Below are positions 1-11,990 of a stretch of 64,000 nt of DNA, piece by piece. The translations under genes and the position numbers were made by a program. How positions within the stretch are numbered: the first letter of the stretch is position 1; every line of letters begins with the position of its first letter. The notes beneath the pieces were generated by a model that was given only the letters and a program-made list of their open reading frames with translations, was not told the DNA's origin and searched no databases. This DNA is from Saccharum officinarum (taxonomy: Eukaryota > Streptophyta > Magnoliopsida > Poales > Poaceae): positions 114,620,680-114,684,679 of the forward strand of contig CM036160.1 of assembly GCA_020631735.1 (NCBI GenBank). Reading direction: 5' to 3'.

Positions 1-2917
1 AAGTGATGTAGGTTTGGAGCAACCTTCTGTAGAACATGCAATTCGATCTCTCAAAATTGCCAGCTCTTGCGAATGTTCATCTGATCCCAACAGTTTTAAA
101 TACTCCATTGCAGTTTTAAGAAGACCTTGACTAGCCAGCAATTCAGCGTAGTTCTCAACAAGCTTAGACAGTGACGCGCTAAATCTCTTGTGGCCCGTAG
201 CAAGGGCAAGAGTAATGGTTTTTTCCATCAAATCCTGCATTTCCACAGTGGTCAATTAGGAACTGTTTGGGAGCAATGCTATAGAATGGGAACTACTATT
301 ATGCAACCGTACCTGGAGAAGATCAACATAAGTCTTCCCACCATCTTCAGATTTCAAGGTGCGGGACCATATTTCCACAGCTTTGTCAATATTTCCAGCA
401 CAAATATAACAGAGGGTTGCAGCTAGCGTATCTCCAACGTTCAGAAGTCTAGACGCAAGTGTGTCACACAAAATATGCCACTCCTCTTTCCGTGCAAACT
501 GTTTTGAGTTCACAGTTAAGTTAGATTTCATAAACAAGCTCATAACAAAATTATACCATAGATAAGGAACATGAGAAGTCATCAACCCAGCTAAAAAACT
601 GTTTCAGTACTGGGACAACAGCCAGTCCACTGGTTAGAGAAACAGTTTTCTAAACAACAATCTAAGAAAATGCAGGTAATTAAAGTTTGTTCAGTAAGGT
701 TTTATTTACAGCTTGACAGAGTTTGGACAAAGTTATGTTTTGTGAGCTGGTCAGATAAAGGTTATCCTCTGTGAGACATCCAGCATGAGTTCAAGCATCC
801 AGTCCCCCACAAAAAAAATGGTGGTCAGTACTCGTGTGCAATATCAGATTACCTGCTACTCTGGTTTGAGCCTTTGAGGTCATCATCCATTACATGGGCA
901 CCCAAATAATGAACCAGGCCAGGCCTGAGAAATAAGTTTCAAATGCCAACTATATTTCTATTGAACTACCACTCTACTAGTCCAGCCAAATTTTCATAAC
1001 TAGGGACAACATGGTGCTAAAAACACATCAGACTGGACAGCGTCCAAATCAGTTCAGTCTATAGTGAATATAAACAAGATAACAAAGATAAAAATGCAAT
1101 GCCACTTTAGGACCCATCTATCAAAGCTGGAAGTTAAAACCAGTCAAACCACCATCAAGGTAATTGTAGATTAGAAGACATGGCAAAAGAAGACAAAAAC
1201 TGACTGAACAAAAAAAAAAGAATTGTAGTTTGCACTTACTGTGCAAAGCAGAGCAAGAGTTTCCTTCCATGAACTTAGTGGCCAGGTACTCACAAAACTC
1301 ATTAAATCATTGCCCACCATAGCAGAGACAACCTATACTTGAAACAGTATAACAATAAATAATGGTGATTATGAAAATTACTATGTACAAATAAATACAT
1401 ATATTCAAAACCGGGAATAAAATGAAACCTTTAAGTAGGGCGAGATACTGTTCTTAAGATAACAATTTCTTGTGCTTTCCCAGAGAGCAGAACCACCGGC
1501 ATGGGCTATAACCAAAGCATCAGCCATACGATTAGCAGCAAGACACTGGTTAACTGCCCCTATGTAGTCTCCAACCACCAATGCATGTTGAATGCTTTTA
1601 TCAATTGATGGATCTGACGGCACAACATCTCCAGACATTTCCTGCTCTATCTGTTGACCATTTGTAGAAACTAGTTCTTCAGCCAAGCTAGCCTCTGAAG
1701 GTTGAGGATTGTTGAAAAAATCATCCCCATTATCAATAAGAAACTGGGCATCCGAATTATCGGTTACTGTGGCATGATCAAGATTAAGTGTATCTGCCAA
1801 TGTTTGGCTCAATTCATCAGTTGAACTTGCAGGTGGTGCCTGAGGTGGTTCGAAGCCAAGATGAGTAAGCAATTTTGTCCTTGCAAAATCCCCGTCCTCA
1901 AACATAACCCTTAAGAAGCCCCATGTTTCTCTCTCCTCGTCAGATCTGATCAAATATGCATCGTATAAAATTAGTCTTCATGCAAACACCAGGAGTAGTT
2001 CCACTAAAGGAGAAGTACATACAAAGATTCTTGTGATTTTTTTTCACACAGAGCACGCAGCGAACTTTTGTCACCATTCTGAATAGCAGCTTCAAATTCA
2101 GTTGATCGGCTCACCAGACTTTGCTCAATCACCAAATTGTGCACATGCACCTATAAAAAACATAATATAAACACAGGTACTTGAAGAGTTGCAGAAAGCA
2201 GGGCACTGATAAAGAATACTTACCTCAGATGTAGATGCTTGTGCACCTTGGGTGGGTGCCACCGGATGGAAAGAAACAAGTTTACCACCGAAGCCAAAAG
2301 ATGCACCAGTGGGGCATTTCAACCATTTTGGAGCCGGAGCCCTTGGACGTGCTGAGCATAATTTAGTTCTTATCAGACAAATCATATCAGAGAAAAGGTA
2401 CGCACGCTAGTATAATTAGTGACTAACTGGTAAGGCTGTTCAATTGGTACTCTATAAAGTGAAGAAATATATGTTTTTTATTCGGTGCTTACAGCTTAGT
2501 TATAGTCTTATATAGATCTAAACAGCAATCTTAATCAAATGGTCACCACAACTAACCCAGTTCACCAAAATACCAAATACAGGCAAGATAGTATCTAGAA
2601 TAGTTAACAGAGTGTAACGCAGCGGGGAAATAAACCAGCCAGTAATAATCTCAAACATAAATCAAATCCGATATCAAGGGCATTGTCATAGAAAGAAACA
2701 TCACATTTGTCCTTGTTACAAAATGACGGATAAAGGTCAATATTGTTGAAGAGTGCTTTCAGATCATGCAAGGGCTGTACACAAAACCAAAGGCAACAAT
2801 CAAACTGAATATGTATCTAATTATCACAGAAACTTAAGCAAGAGGCAGTATGCTAATTCACCTGGGGCACCAACAGCATCACCAGCCGCATAAAGACCAG
2901 AGAACTGGAAAGGATAA

Positions 2918-2972
<55 letters not shown>

Positions 2973-3366
2973 AGGGATTAAATACTTTGTATGCATTATG
3001 CAAGCAGTAAACATGAAAGTGCGGACCCACATATACTAGTGATGGATAAAACAAACCTGGTGCAACCAACCAACTCATTTTATAAGATGCAAAGGACCAA
3101 GCATAAAATTTAATTCGCACTGAATAAATAAATGAGGAAATTCGGTTGCCAAATACATGTGCACAAAAGATATGATTATAATCAAGCTGAATCAGTCAGC
3201 CTAGTCCCGGCTCAACTTTTAGTAACAAGTCCCATCAAAAAAGAGAATCTTAAGATGGAGCTTAGAGGCTTGAGGACCCGTTTAGTCAATCTTAAACGCA
3301 CAATTGTAATAGTAGATTAATCCTTCCAATTTGCATTGTCGGTTAACCTTCAGCACCCCCACCCCC

Positions 3367-3407
<41 letters not shown>

Positions 3408-6400
3408 CTGGATCTATAAATAGCTTGACTGTTCTCTCCAGGCATCCATGGACCTTGCCACGTGTTCCCACCTTACTGTACGATCTACATTCAAAACAAT
3501 ATGTAGCTCTAACCCACTACGCAAACCTCATTCCTTCCACATGCACACACATTCACGGAACCATTTGACAGCTCCACTGGGGCATGAGCACCTTAACTTC
3601 TGAGCAAATCACAACCTCACCGGTCACCAATTCCCGGATTCCTGCTTAAGTGATCGCTGTTACCACAGGGTTGCGCTTAAATATTGCTGGATAATGCCCC
3701 ACAATACACTATGTACTTCCAGTCTGATAACCAATTCTATTAGTGAACTTTATTGCCCTAATCGCACATTTTCCAGGTCACAAACTCAGCCGAAACAAAA
3801 GCATTAACATGCTCAGCTGTCAGCTGTCGTCAATGACAAATCAAAGTGTCATGTGCTCTTTAACACTTTATAAAAGAAACATAGCATAATACTCTCCAGC
3901 TGTAACTTAAGACAAACAGCACTAGAATGTCCTACTTCGATGATACCAATGACTCCTATAGCACTATCGACCTATACGACAAATAAATGTTTAACACAGT
4001 ATATTAGGAAATCCTAGAGCAGGTCTCAAAAGCTGGATGACAGTTCTGAGTGCAAGGAAGTTGAAGTATATTCAAACCCACATAAATTTAACGGACAGTA
4101 TCCAACAGATATTCTGAAGTGGGAAAAATATAAGCATCATTACCTCTAGATTGTATATGCCAATTTTCCCATCAAATGAGGATGCTGCAATGACACCTGG
4201 TATTTTCCGGTACCAATGAAGGTCAAAGTTCCAATTAGCACTTGCAGGTAGTTCACTAATAATCTGTAAAAAATAACACAATAAAAAGGGCATGGTAAGA
4301 AAAACACTTGTTTCAGAAAATAAGAACATAATATATCTCTGCAGTTTGCTTTTAGATGTTTAAGTTGTAATATACCTCTCCACTAACAGTATCCCAGCAA
4401 ATTGTTCTATTGTCTTTTGAACATGTAAGCAAGAATGAACTATCATAGGGGCACCACGACATAGCAATTACACCTGCTCAAAAGAGAATACATCAATATA
4501 ATAATAGGTACATGCAATTTAACTACATTGGCAAGCAATAGATGGGAAACAAACAAGATTAGGAGAGAAATGAAACCTTTTGAATGGCCAACGAATTCCC
4601 TTACTGGTGAGATGGTCTTCCTCACATCCCAAACCTGTGAAAATAGTGTATGAGCAGTTATATTGATAAAAATGAGAAGAAAAAAAACACTTTATATAAT
4701 GAGTGTGTGATGTGAACTTGATCGAACATCACTGTATAACCACCCTTTTCTTCAAAAAGTACTGATTGCCATTGTCATATTTAAAGAAGCCCAAAACGAA
4801 AATTAACAGCTTTGTCTATTTTATTATAGGTGCTATGAGCTTACATGGAGAAACGTAAGTAAACTAGATTATTTTGGGGGATTGGGTGTGCAGAGGAAAG
4901 GGGATTTAGAAAAGGTAATTACTCTCAGTGAGGGAGAGTTGTCATCATCTGATGCAACAATCAGCTGGGTGGACATATCTGGATTCCATTGGAGAACAGA
5001 GCATTTCCTTCGATTTGAATCTGAAAAACTGTTCAACAATTCAAAATTAATCAATCCAAATCACAGATTGTATCAAAAGAGATCCTGAAAGTGCATAAGT
5101 AACTCTAGCAACTACTGTAATTACCTAGTCAGTGGTTTCTGATTCCTTAAATCCCAAACAACTGCAGGGAAACAAAATTAGTCAGACAGAACGATCAGAA
5201 GTCCAAGTGATGGTAACTGATAGCTAAACTTTTGCAGAATCAACCAAAATTTAATTTACCTGTCATCCCATTACTCGAAGTTGAGGCAACTATATGTTGA
5301 AACTTGGGATTCCAGGATAAACAAGAGATTTCAGCTTGCGCATGGGACCCAACACTCTGTTAAAATTATTATATTTTAAAAAATGATTACATGCTATAAA
5401 AGGTTGAACAGAAGAATGTAGCCAGAACATAGTGACATAACTGAAATATCCAAACACATCCTGCTTTACAACCATGTCACGTATTAACAGCAACCCACAT
5501 CGATCATATGAAAGAACAAGCATGGAAACACAGTAAGATAACATAAAGGATTCTACAGGGGGAAAACTTGGTTTGCATTCAACGGACTAGTGTAGCACAG
5601 GCGCAAACATCCAGATCATAAAGGACGACTATAATCTTGCACAATCAGTCTAAAGTCCCTCAGCTTCATGTCTGCATCAAATAGTGTAGCCAGTTCTGCT
5701 CATACTGAATGAAAATTAAAAATGAGAATGCTACTACATATAACTCAAAACATGACCGTCTGGAATGGCAAAAATCATGCTAGGGTCATCATAAGCACGC
5801 AAGATGGCATCATGTTTACCATGGAATGAAAAGCACCACTGAATCATTACAAGCCGTGAGTAGCAGAAACCATGCATCTCATGAATAACCATTAACCAAT
5901 CAGGCAAATCCTTAATCCTCTTGTATGCAAAGTTCCGCTAGGCGCTCGCCTAGGCGCGCCTAGGCGCGATTAAGCGCGAATCGGAGGGTGCCCGCCTCGC
6001 CTATGGGGGTAGGCGGAACCCTAGGCGGGCTGAGGTCGCCGGTGAGGGAGGAGCAGGCGGCGGCGGGCGGGCGAGAGAGGGAGATGGCGGCGGGCGAGCG
6101 AGAAAGAGAGATGGAGGCGGGGCGGGCGAGCGAGAGAGATTGCGCGGCTGCAGCAGAGGAGGCTAGCGGCGGCGGCGGCCATGGCAGAGGAGGTGGAGAA
6201 GCAGGGACGGGGGGCGGAGGACGCGAGCGGTGCGGAGGAGCTGGGACGGGGGCGGAGGACGCGAGCGGTGGAGCTAGGGCGGAGGACGCGACGGTTAGGA
6301 TATGGACTTGGGCTGTTTATGGGCCTTTCTATACAACTCTTGGCCCACAGGTGTCCTGTTTTTTTTTTATAGACTTTTACAGTAAAATATGAATGGATTT

Positions 6401-7218
6401 AAAACGCCTAGAAAAACGCCTAGAAACACCTAGGCGCGATTAATCCCGATTACTCCCTAGGCTAGGGGTCAGCGCCTAGATTCCGCCTGCCGCCTAGCGA
6501 AACTTTGCTTGTATGACAATAAGCTCTGTACAAAACTGCATGTACCTTGAGTGGTGGGTACACAATTGGCTCAACAGGGTTCTTGAGATCCCAGATGCAA
6601 AGCTCCCCCTGCTCAGCCCCAGAAGCGAGCCGATTCGGCGTGAGCTCACTGAACTCCAGTCCACAAACCTGGCAGACCGAACACAAACGCAATCAGCACA
6701 CGACGCCAACCCCGTCAGAACGCCAGGCACGTAAAACTAACTAGCCAGCCCCGCGCGACTCACCGGCCCGGTGTGCTTCTCCAGACGCGCGACCATGGCG
6801 TCCTCCGCTTTCCCCTCGGAGCTGAAACAGCGATGCAATTCAGTCAGAACGGGAGCAGATCTCAAGTGCGAAGCGGGGCGAGGGAGGCGGATCCGGACCT
6901 GATCATGCTCAGCGGGTTCCACACGGCGACGGAGCCGTCGCTGAGGCCACCGGCGAGGAGCCCGAGCGCGAAGGAGTCGCCCTCGACGGCGCCCGGGCGC
7001 GACCAGGAGAGGCGGTTGAAGCGGTCCGGGGAGGGCGCGGAGGCGAGGAGCGGCAGGTCCGGGGAGTCGGACTGGAAGTCGAGGCGGAAGATCTCGATGT
7101 TGGCGGAGTTGGAGAAGCTCAGGTCGACGGCGCCGGTCATGGTGCCCGCGGCGAGGTACGGCGCATCCGGCGCAAGCGCCGTCAGCGCCGCCCGCTGCGC
7201 GCTCTTGATGCACGCCAT
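1..7218 (-). CDS. SEC31: Protein transport protein SEC31 (COPII outer coat), partial at 3' end
   Basis: SEC31 builds the outer cage of COPII vesicles on the ER with SEC13. I read 16 exons on the minus strand, joined by GT-AG introns with consistent phase: 6899-7218, 6764-6821, 6546-6668, 5260-5356, 5125-5161, 4923-5028, 4577-4634, 4376-4473, 4144-4263, 2862-2904, 2224-2351, 2023-2150, 1429-1945, 1240-1332, 313-498, and 234 to the window edge. They give 782 codons; the plant family is about 1,100 residues, so the C-terminal proline-rich part lies outside. The start is [12 protein letters not shown], as in plant SEC31. Exons 1-9 (residues 1-339) form the WD40 propeller, with WD motifs such as [16 protein letters not shown] and ICWDT. 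Exons 13-16 hold the alpha-solenoid segment ([34 protein letters not shown]). No stop or frameshift was seen, so it looks functional. Intron 3 carries a hAT element. Confidence 0.93.
2917..2973. repeat. (TAAA)n microsatellite in SEC31 intron 9
   Basis: About 14 units of a TAAA/AAAT tetranucleotide run lie a few bases beyond the exon 10 acceptor (2905), inside intron 9. The tract is nearly perfect, so its length is likely polymorphic. It may act as part of an AT-rich intron signal, but this is inference. Confidence 0.95.
3369..3406. repeat. (CA)19 microsatellite in SEC31 intron 9
   Basis: A perfect CA dinucleotide run of 19 units, preceded by a C-rich stretch. It is intronic (intron 9, 2905-4143) and likely length-variable. 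Confidence 0.97.
5928..6507. mobile_element. Non-autonomous hAT-type transposon in SEC31 intron 3
   Basis: The 580-bp element is bounded by terminal inverted repeats CAAAGTTCCGCTAGGCG (left) and CGCCTAGCGAAACTTTG (right), differing at one base. It is flanked by a perfect 8-bp duplication CTTGTATG at 5920-5927 and 6508-6515. An 8-bp duplication and CA...TG ends are hAT hallmarks. Subterminal TAGGCGC motifs recur at both ends. The core (about 5990-6300) is GA/GC-rich low-complexity DNA, and its open frames look compositional, not genic. No transposase is present. It sits in the intron between exon 3 (ends 6546) and exon 4 (starts 5356), leaving splice sites intact. Confidence 0.88.
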
Positions 7219-7632
7219 CGCCGGCGACACCGCGCAGATCTGGGCGGGCGCGCGCTCTCTAGCTCGCCCAGGGCAGGGGCGCTGCACGGATGAATTGCGA
7301 GGGCGATCTGGAGATCGAGGGGGGAGAGAAGAGAGGTGGTGGTGATGCGGCGGGAGAGGGGTTGGGGATCGCTGCGGATCTGATCGGGTTAAAGCGGGGG
7401 TTTGCGCTTACCCTGCTGTGTGCCAGCGTGCTGCCACGCGTGATTTGGAAGCCTTCGGCCGCGTCATTACGAGCGATCAAGGCAGTTGTTTACTCGAATG
7501 GGATTGCTCTGAACCGCTGAGATTTGAACATCCATTAGCGGATGTGTGTATATAACTTCCCAAAAAAGGCAGATTAATCCAGTTTCTAAGTGTCTTATCT
7601 ATAATCCAGATATAAATTGATATTCCAATTTA
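7219..7632 (-). promoter_or_regulatory. SEC31 5' leader and remaining proximal promoter
   Basis: This is the only unique DNA left between the SEC31 ATG (7218) and the first transposon boundary (7633). On the minus strand, 7289-7345 is a strongly pyrimidine-rich CT tract typical of plant 5' leaders. I see no convincing TATA box. Upstream promoter elements, if any, were pushed about 40 kb away by the LINE insertion. Confidence 0.4.
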
Positions 7633-7848
7633 CTGCCTTCGTCCTAGAAAAAAAATTATAGATTTGGTGAAAGCACTTTTAAGTTTAACTAAATTTATAG
7701 AAAAAAAAGTATCTCGCTTCAAATAAATATACCTGGAAATATATTTCACAACGAATTTACTGATACTTATCTAGTATGATGATTTTTTTGCGAATAAATA
7801 AACTTTATTAAAACTCAAATCGTATATTACACCAAGGACTGAACAAAC

Positions 7849-9012
7849 TCAGGAAAAAAAACCAAAAAAGACATGACTACTATCTGACCTAAGAGCAAAA
7901 TGGGCAAGTTCATGAGCTACATTATTTTGACTTCTACTAATCTGAACCACCTCTAAACTATGAAGATCCTCCATCGCATGTCGGGCTTCATGTACAATCG
8001 ACCACGCTACCGACCGATCTTTCTCCTTGCTCCTCAGACTACCCGCACTCATGGACCTCTATATTCATCCTCTATACGTCCTATTCAGTAAGATTCTCTC
8101 CTCTATACCCAATTCTTCCGCACCCATCCATCCTCTATATCATCCTCTATCCACTCTATCCACTATGGGACCCACTTGTCACTTTATCTAAATATATCCA
8201 TGCGTGATCTAGTTTTGAAGGATTTATTGAGACGAATTTAATGGTGCAATCGAAATTTAATTTGGATTTTTGGTTTGTGAGTTATAGCATTTTTTCCTTT
8301 GTTTAGCTAGTGGGGCCGTCACTATTGAGTATAGAGTAAGCACAGTATCACTCTAAATATAGAGTGAGAGAAATGATAGAGTATCATTTTAGAGTACCCA
8401 ATGCAGCAGTTTTTACTCTATATTTATACTCTAAAGCTTTAGAGTATCGTTTTAGAGTATCCACTGCGGGTAGTCTCAGCTTCTCAGCAATAACCGCACA
8501 TTCATTTCAAGCACCATAGGAAGATCAGGCCAGCAAGCAACCATAGCAATCCCTTCACGGCACGCCGTAGCCTCGGCTTCTTCGGATCCCTGCAGTACGT
8601 GAAGAAGAAGGCGCCAAGCTGTAAGTTTTACACAACCTCCATGATCCCTGATAATCACTCCCACCGCAGCTTTGCCGGATTCATGAAGGAAAGCTCCATC
8701 TACATCTACATTAATCTTCAGAGCACCAAAGGACGGCGGTATCCATCTCTTGCGCGCTCTCGGCACTGGCACAGTTCTTGGTCTTGCCCCACCATTCAGC
8801 ATACACTGTCTCCCTTTACCATCAGTTCGCATATTCTTCTGACGGAGGAGCACAAGAGAGTCCATATACCTTGTGAGAAAAGTAACGGATCCTACGATCG
8901 AAAGCTTCTGACCAGCCCGCAATATACTATTCCTCACAGACCATGCACGCCATAGAACCATCAAGAAGTTATCAATCACCTCCGAGGAGCAATGATTCAG
9001 CAGAACCGACAA
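7849..9012 (-). pseudogene. LINE ORF2 C-terminal RNase H-like domain, split by a MITE
   Basis: Residues from 9012 downward read VLWRAWSVRNS, then KINVDVDGAFLHESGKAAVGVIIRDHGG and EAEATACREGI, which is the RVT_3/RNase H fold of plant LINEs with its D-E-D pattern. The 437-bp MITE at 8038-8474 interrupts it. The frame continues at 8037 with AWSIVHEARHAMEDL and SRSQNNVAHELAHFAL, the canonical C-terminal motif. The LINE 3' UTR follows down to 7786. The domain would degrade the RNA template during retrotransposition. It is non-functional because of the insert. Confidence 0.85.
8038..8474. mobile_element. MITE inside the LINE RNase H region
   Basis: The inverted termini are ACTACCCGCA (left) and TGCGGGTAGT (right). 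The flanks share the 5-bp direct repeat CTCAG (8033-8037 and 8475-8479); an alternative reading is a 3-bp TCA duplication with GACTACCCGC termini, as in PIF/Harbinger MITEs. The right half is rich in CTCTAAA/TTTAGAG subterminal motifs. There is no coding capacity. Superfamily assignment is uncertain. Confidence 0.72.
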
Positions 9013-9017
9013 CCAGG

Positions 9018-9230
9018 CTAAAAATAAGCGGCTGAAAATACTGTTGGCTGATTTGTGGTGAGAGCAGTGTTTTTCTCAGTTTTCAGCCGCTTATTTTCAG
9101 TCAGCCAACAATGTTTTTCTTAACTTTCAGTCTCTTATTTTCAGCCAGCCAGCAGTGTTTTTCTCTCACAACAAATCAGCCAACAATATTTTTAGCCGCC
9201 TATTTTCAGCCCAAACGAACAAGCTGGTTG
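9018..9230. mobile_element. Palindromic MITE fragment(s), AGCTTGTTCG family
   Basis: This stretch repeats motifs such as CAGCCGCTTATTTTCAG, AAATCAGCCAACA and GTTTTTCTCTCA in both orientations and ends in CGAACAAGCTG. The same motifs occur in the cleaner copy at 60096-60211. It interrupts the LINE between the zf-RVT region (9240 upward) and the RNase H region (9012 downward). Internal rearrangement hides the left terminus and the target duplication. Confidence 0.55.
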
Positions 9231-9231
9231 A

Positions 9232-10515
9232 ATCAGGACTCGTCTGTATCAAATCCTCCTCAACCGGTAACACCCAATGAGCCCTCATGGCATGTCGGAG
9301 GACTGTTGCATGGGGACACTGCACGCAGGCATGAAAGCAATCCTCACTCCCAAATCCACGTAATTCACATGATTCTAATGGAGAGAGATGTCGGTAGCAC
9401 TTGTTTGCTTGGGTGGGGATGCCGAGCATGTTCGCTTGAACTTTCGGCCATGGCTTATCAGCCATGATACAGTATTTTTCTTTCACGATAAATCAGCCAA
9501 CATTACTTTCAACCATGGCTTATCAACCAAGTGAATAGGTTGGCCATTATTTGCCACCTTCTATGCAAAAACCTTCACTTTTTCCAGCACATGCGCAGAC
9601 CACAAAGCCTTCCAAACCTTCCGGCCATCAAAGGTAGTGGAGCTGCTTCCAATCTCCGCTTCACCTTTGTGTTCGTCTCATGGCCAGCCGATAAGCACTT
9701 CTAATAGAGAAAATGACATTCTTTTCATAGTGCCACGCTACATAATCCGCACCTCCTAAACGTGGCATTTTGATCTTCAGAATCTCCACAACATCACATG
9801 CATTGAAATACCTTCTGACAAGAGTTTCATCCTAGGAACCAGGCCCAGTATCAATTAAATGAGAGAACCGTCCAGTCTGCAAGGTCGACAGTTGCCAATA
9901 GGCTTCATACCGTGAGCCCTTGGGATCTAGTTATCACGCCAGATGCAGATGCTTGTACCATCACCCACCCTATGCACCATGCCTTGCTTTAGAAGCTCAA
10001 GACCATGCTCAATACCATGCCAAGAAGGAGAGGCATCCCCAACTATAACAGTGTCTAACAAATTGCCTTGCGTGAAATACTTCGCCTTTAAAACTCTTGC
10101 ACAAAGGCTATCAGGGAAGTATATCAATCTCTAGGCTTGCTTAGCTAATAAAGCTTGGTTTACCAGCCTTAGATCTCTGAAGCCCATACCACCGAAGCCC
10201 TTGGGTATGATCATTTTCTCCCATGGGATCCATTGCACTTTACGTCTTCCATTTTCTGACCCCCACCAGTAGCTTCTAATATGGTGCATTAAATCATCAC
10301 AAAGAGTGACAGGCAGCTTGAAAACGCTCATAACATAATTGGGCAAAGCTTGTGCAACCGATTTGATAAGAATTCCTTACGGGGTGCTGACAGCTCTTTT
10401 TCCTTCCACGCCGACATCTGCTTCTGAAACCTTTCCTCCAGGGGTTGGAAAACACCTCTCTTAAGCTGACCATGTGGCGTTGGCAGCACCAAATACTTAG
10501 CCTCAAAATCAACCC
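9232..10515 (-). pseudogene. LINE ORF2: end of reverse transcriptase and zf-RVT linker
   Basis: Downstream of the CACTA insert the LINE frame resumes with FEAKYLVLPTPHG, followed by the RT thumb region and then LCDDLMHHIRSYWWGSENGRRK and KGFGGMGFRDLRLVNQALLAKQ near 10131-10346. ARVLKAKYF and WHGIEHGLELLKQG follow near 9930-10127. The linker motif IPTQANKCYRHL, plus a Cys/His pattern (GSEDCFHACVQCPHA), lies near 9330-9430. Several frameshifts and stops occur and a palindromic MITE interrupts it near 9426-9530. The equivalent upstream RT half is at 40495-41668. Confidence 0.8.
9426..9530. mobile_element. Second palindromic MITE fragment in the LINE linker
   Basis: The sequence contains CATGGCTTATCAGCCATG, a Tvvv-like AT core TACAGTATTTTTCTTTCACG, then AAATCAGCCAACATTAC and ATGGCTTATCAACCAAGTGAA. 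It is the same layout as the copies at 9018-9230 and 60096-60211. LINE coding motifs stop on both sides of it (AWKVANNG-like on the right, GIPTQANK on the left), so it is an insertion in the LINE. Exact ends are not resolved. Confidence 0.45.
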
Positions 10516-10518
10516 GCT

Positions 10519-10957
10519 CACTACTACAAATTGACTTTTCACCATCCCCACTTTCACTGTCGTAGTGATAGAAGCGACGGTGTTATACTTCCACCGCTGG
10601 TTGGACCGATAGCGAGGCCTTCAAGGGAAGGAAACCGGTAGTTGAAAACCATCAATGCGGCTGTGGTAGTGGGGTTGAATTCCACCATCATTTGGAACGC
10701 CGAGCCGACTAGGATAGGTGTTATGGCTGCCGGCCCTACACGACCGTTTGGTGTACCGGCTGTAGTAAATTCAGCATGAGTTATTTTCGTATTTCCCAAC
10801 TACCAACAACATAGTTGCATCGCCATTACTTTCCTATGGAGTATGCCTCATCTTCCTTGATGCTTATACTGCTCGTCTCTGCTTCTCCATCTTTAAGGTT
10901 GATATATTTAAGCGGGGGCTGGATGCGCTTCTTAGTAATCCACACACTCCTTCCTCC
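10519..10957. repeat. CACTA left terminus and subterminal region
   Basis: The terminus CACTACTACA is followed by subterminal DNA with GTAGTGATAGAAGCGACGGTG and related GC-rich units (about 10560-10760) that resemble those at the other end. In CACTA elements such repeats bind the transposase. The open frame on the minus strand here (10554-10799) has no family signature. From about 10800 the sequence is unassigned until the gypsy integrase begins. Confidence 0.6.
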
Positions 10958-11990
10958 TTAGATACAGACAAAGCTCTTGAGCCAACTAGCTATATTTTCT
11001 TCATCGCCATGGCGTTCTTTCTCCAACTCCTCCGGCGGCAGCAACGGCGTTGGGAGAAGGCCTTCAAGATTGGGTACTACTGCCACCGAAACGTATTTTA
11101 CTACAATGCTCCGTTCATCACAGAAATCCCAAAATTTGTTCCTGATAAATTGAGTCCCTAGGTCTGTAATGATACTGTTGGGTATACCGAAGCGGTGGAT
11201 GACCTGGTCGAGGAACTCGACTGCTTTTTCGGAAGATGCCTTAACCAAGGGCATGCACTCTATCCATTTGGAAAATTTATCAATCAGCATGAATACGAAC
11301 TTGAAGTTACCTGGTGCTGGTTTGAAGGGCCCAATCATATCCAATCCCCAGCACGCAAAGGGCCAAGAGGCTGGTATGGTCTGGATCTCATGGGCTGGCA
11401 CGTGAACTCTTTTTGAGAAAAACTGACAATTGGCACAATGTCGAACAAGCTTCTCTGCGTCTGCTACAGCAGATGGCTAATAAAAACCTGCACGGAATGC
11501 TTTACCGACCAGTGTCCAAGATGCGGCATGGTTACCACAGGTGCCAGAATGTATTTCTGCCAAGATTTTAATACTGTCTTCTTGTTCAATGCACTTCATT
11601 AATACTTCGGCTTTCGCGTTTTTGCGTCATAGCTTACCCTCGACCACCAGACACTGTTTGCTACGACGTATAAGGCGTTCATTCTCAGTTCGATCAGAAT
11701 ACCCGGTGCCATCTGTTAGATACTGGATGAATGGAACACGCCAGTCCGATATCTTAGTCGAGGTCTGGGATGATCCTGCAGATGCGGGAGATAGTGCCAT
11801 AGTGGTCGGTGATGAAACCATAGCTACCAGAGGCTTGTCCGAAGGCTTCTCGACCACGGGGTCGCCTTCTTGCTTAATTGATGGTTTGAAAAGGTCTTGA
11901 ATAAAAACGCCATGCGGTACTTGGGCTTTGGATGATCCTAACTTTGACAGCGCATCAGCTGCAACCCAGTTATCTACACTGTAATTTAAA
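10958..11990 (-). pseudogene. Ty3/gypsy (Tat-type) RNase H end and integrase, truncated
   Basis: Reading down from 11990, the RNase H C-terminus (ADALSKLGSS) is followed by a linker. Then comes the integrase zinc region (RHCANCQFFSKR) and the catalytic core: PFACWGLDMIGPFKPAPGN, FSKWIECMPLVKAS, and FGIPNSIITDLGTQF. The core D residues are visible in GLDMIGPF and ITDLGTQF. The frame leaves the family at YVSVA (about 11090), and the C-terminal part of an integrase is found on the opposite strand at 13024-13443. A few stop codons interrupt it. Integrase would insert the retroelement cDNA; this copy is dead. Confidence 0.8.

Noticed and set aside
5988..6392. Open frame rich in Gly/Arg/Glu within SEC31 intron 3
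   Set aside because: It lies inside the hAT element, is low-complexity purine-rich DNA, and is open in more than one frame; no domain is visible.
6773..7345. Long plus-strand open frames opposite the first SEC31 exons
   Set aside because: They are shadows of the GC-rich minus-strand exons, which show clear homology and splice sites.
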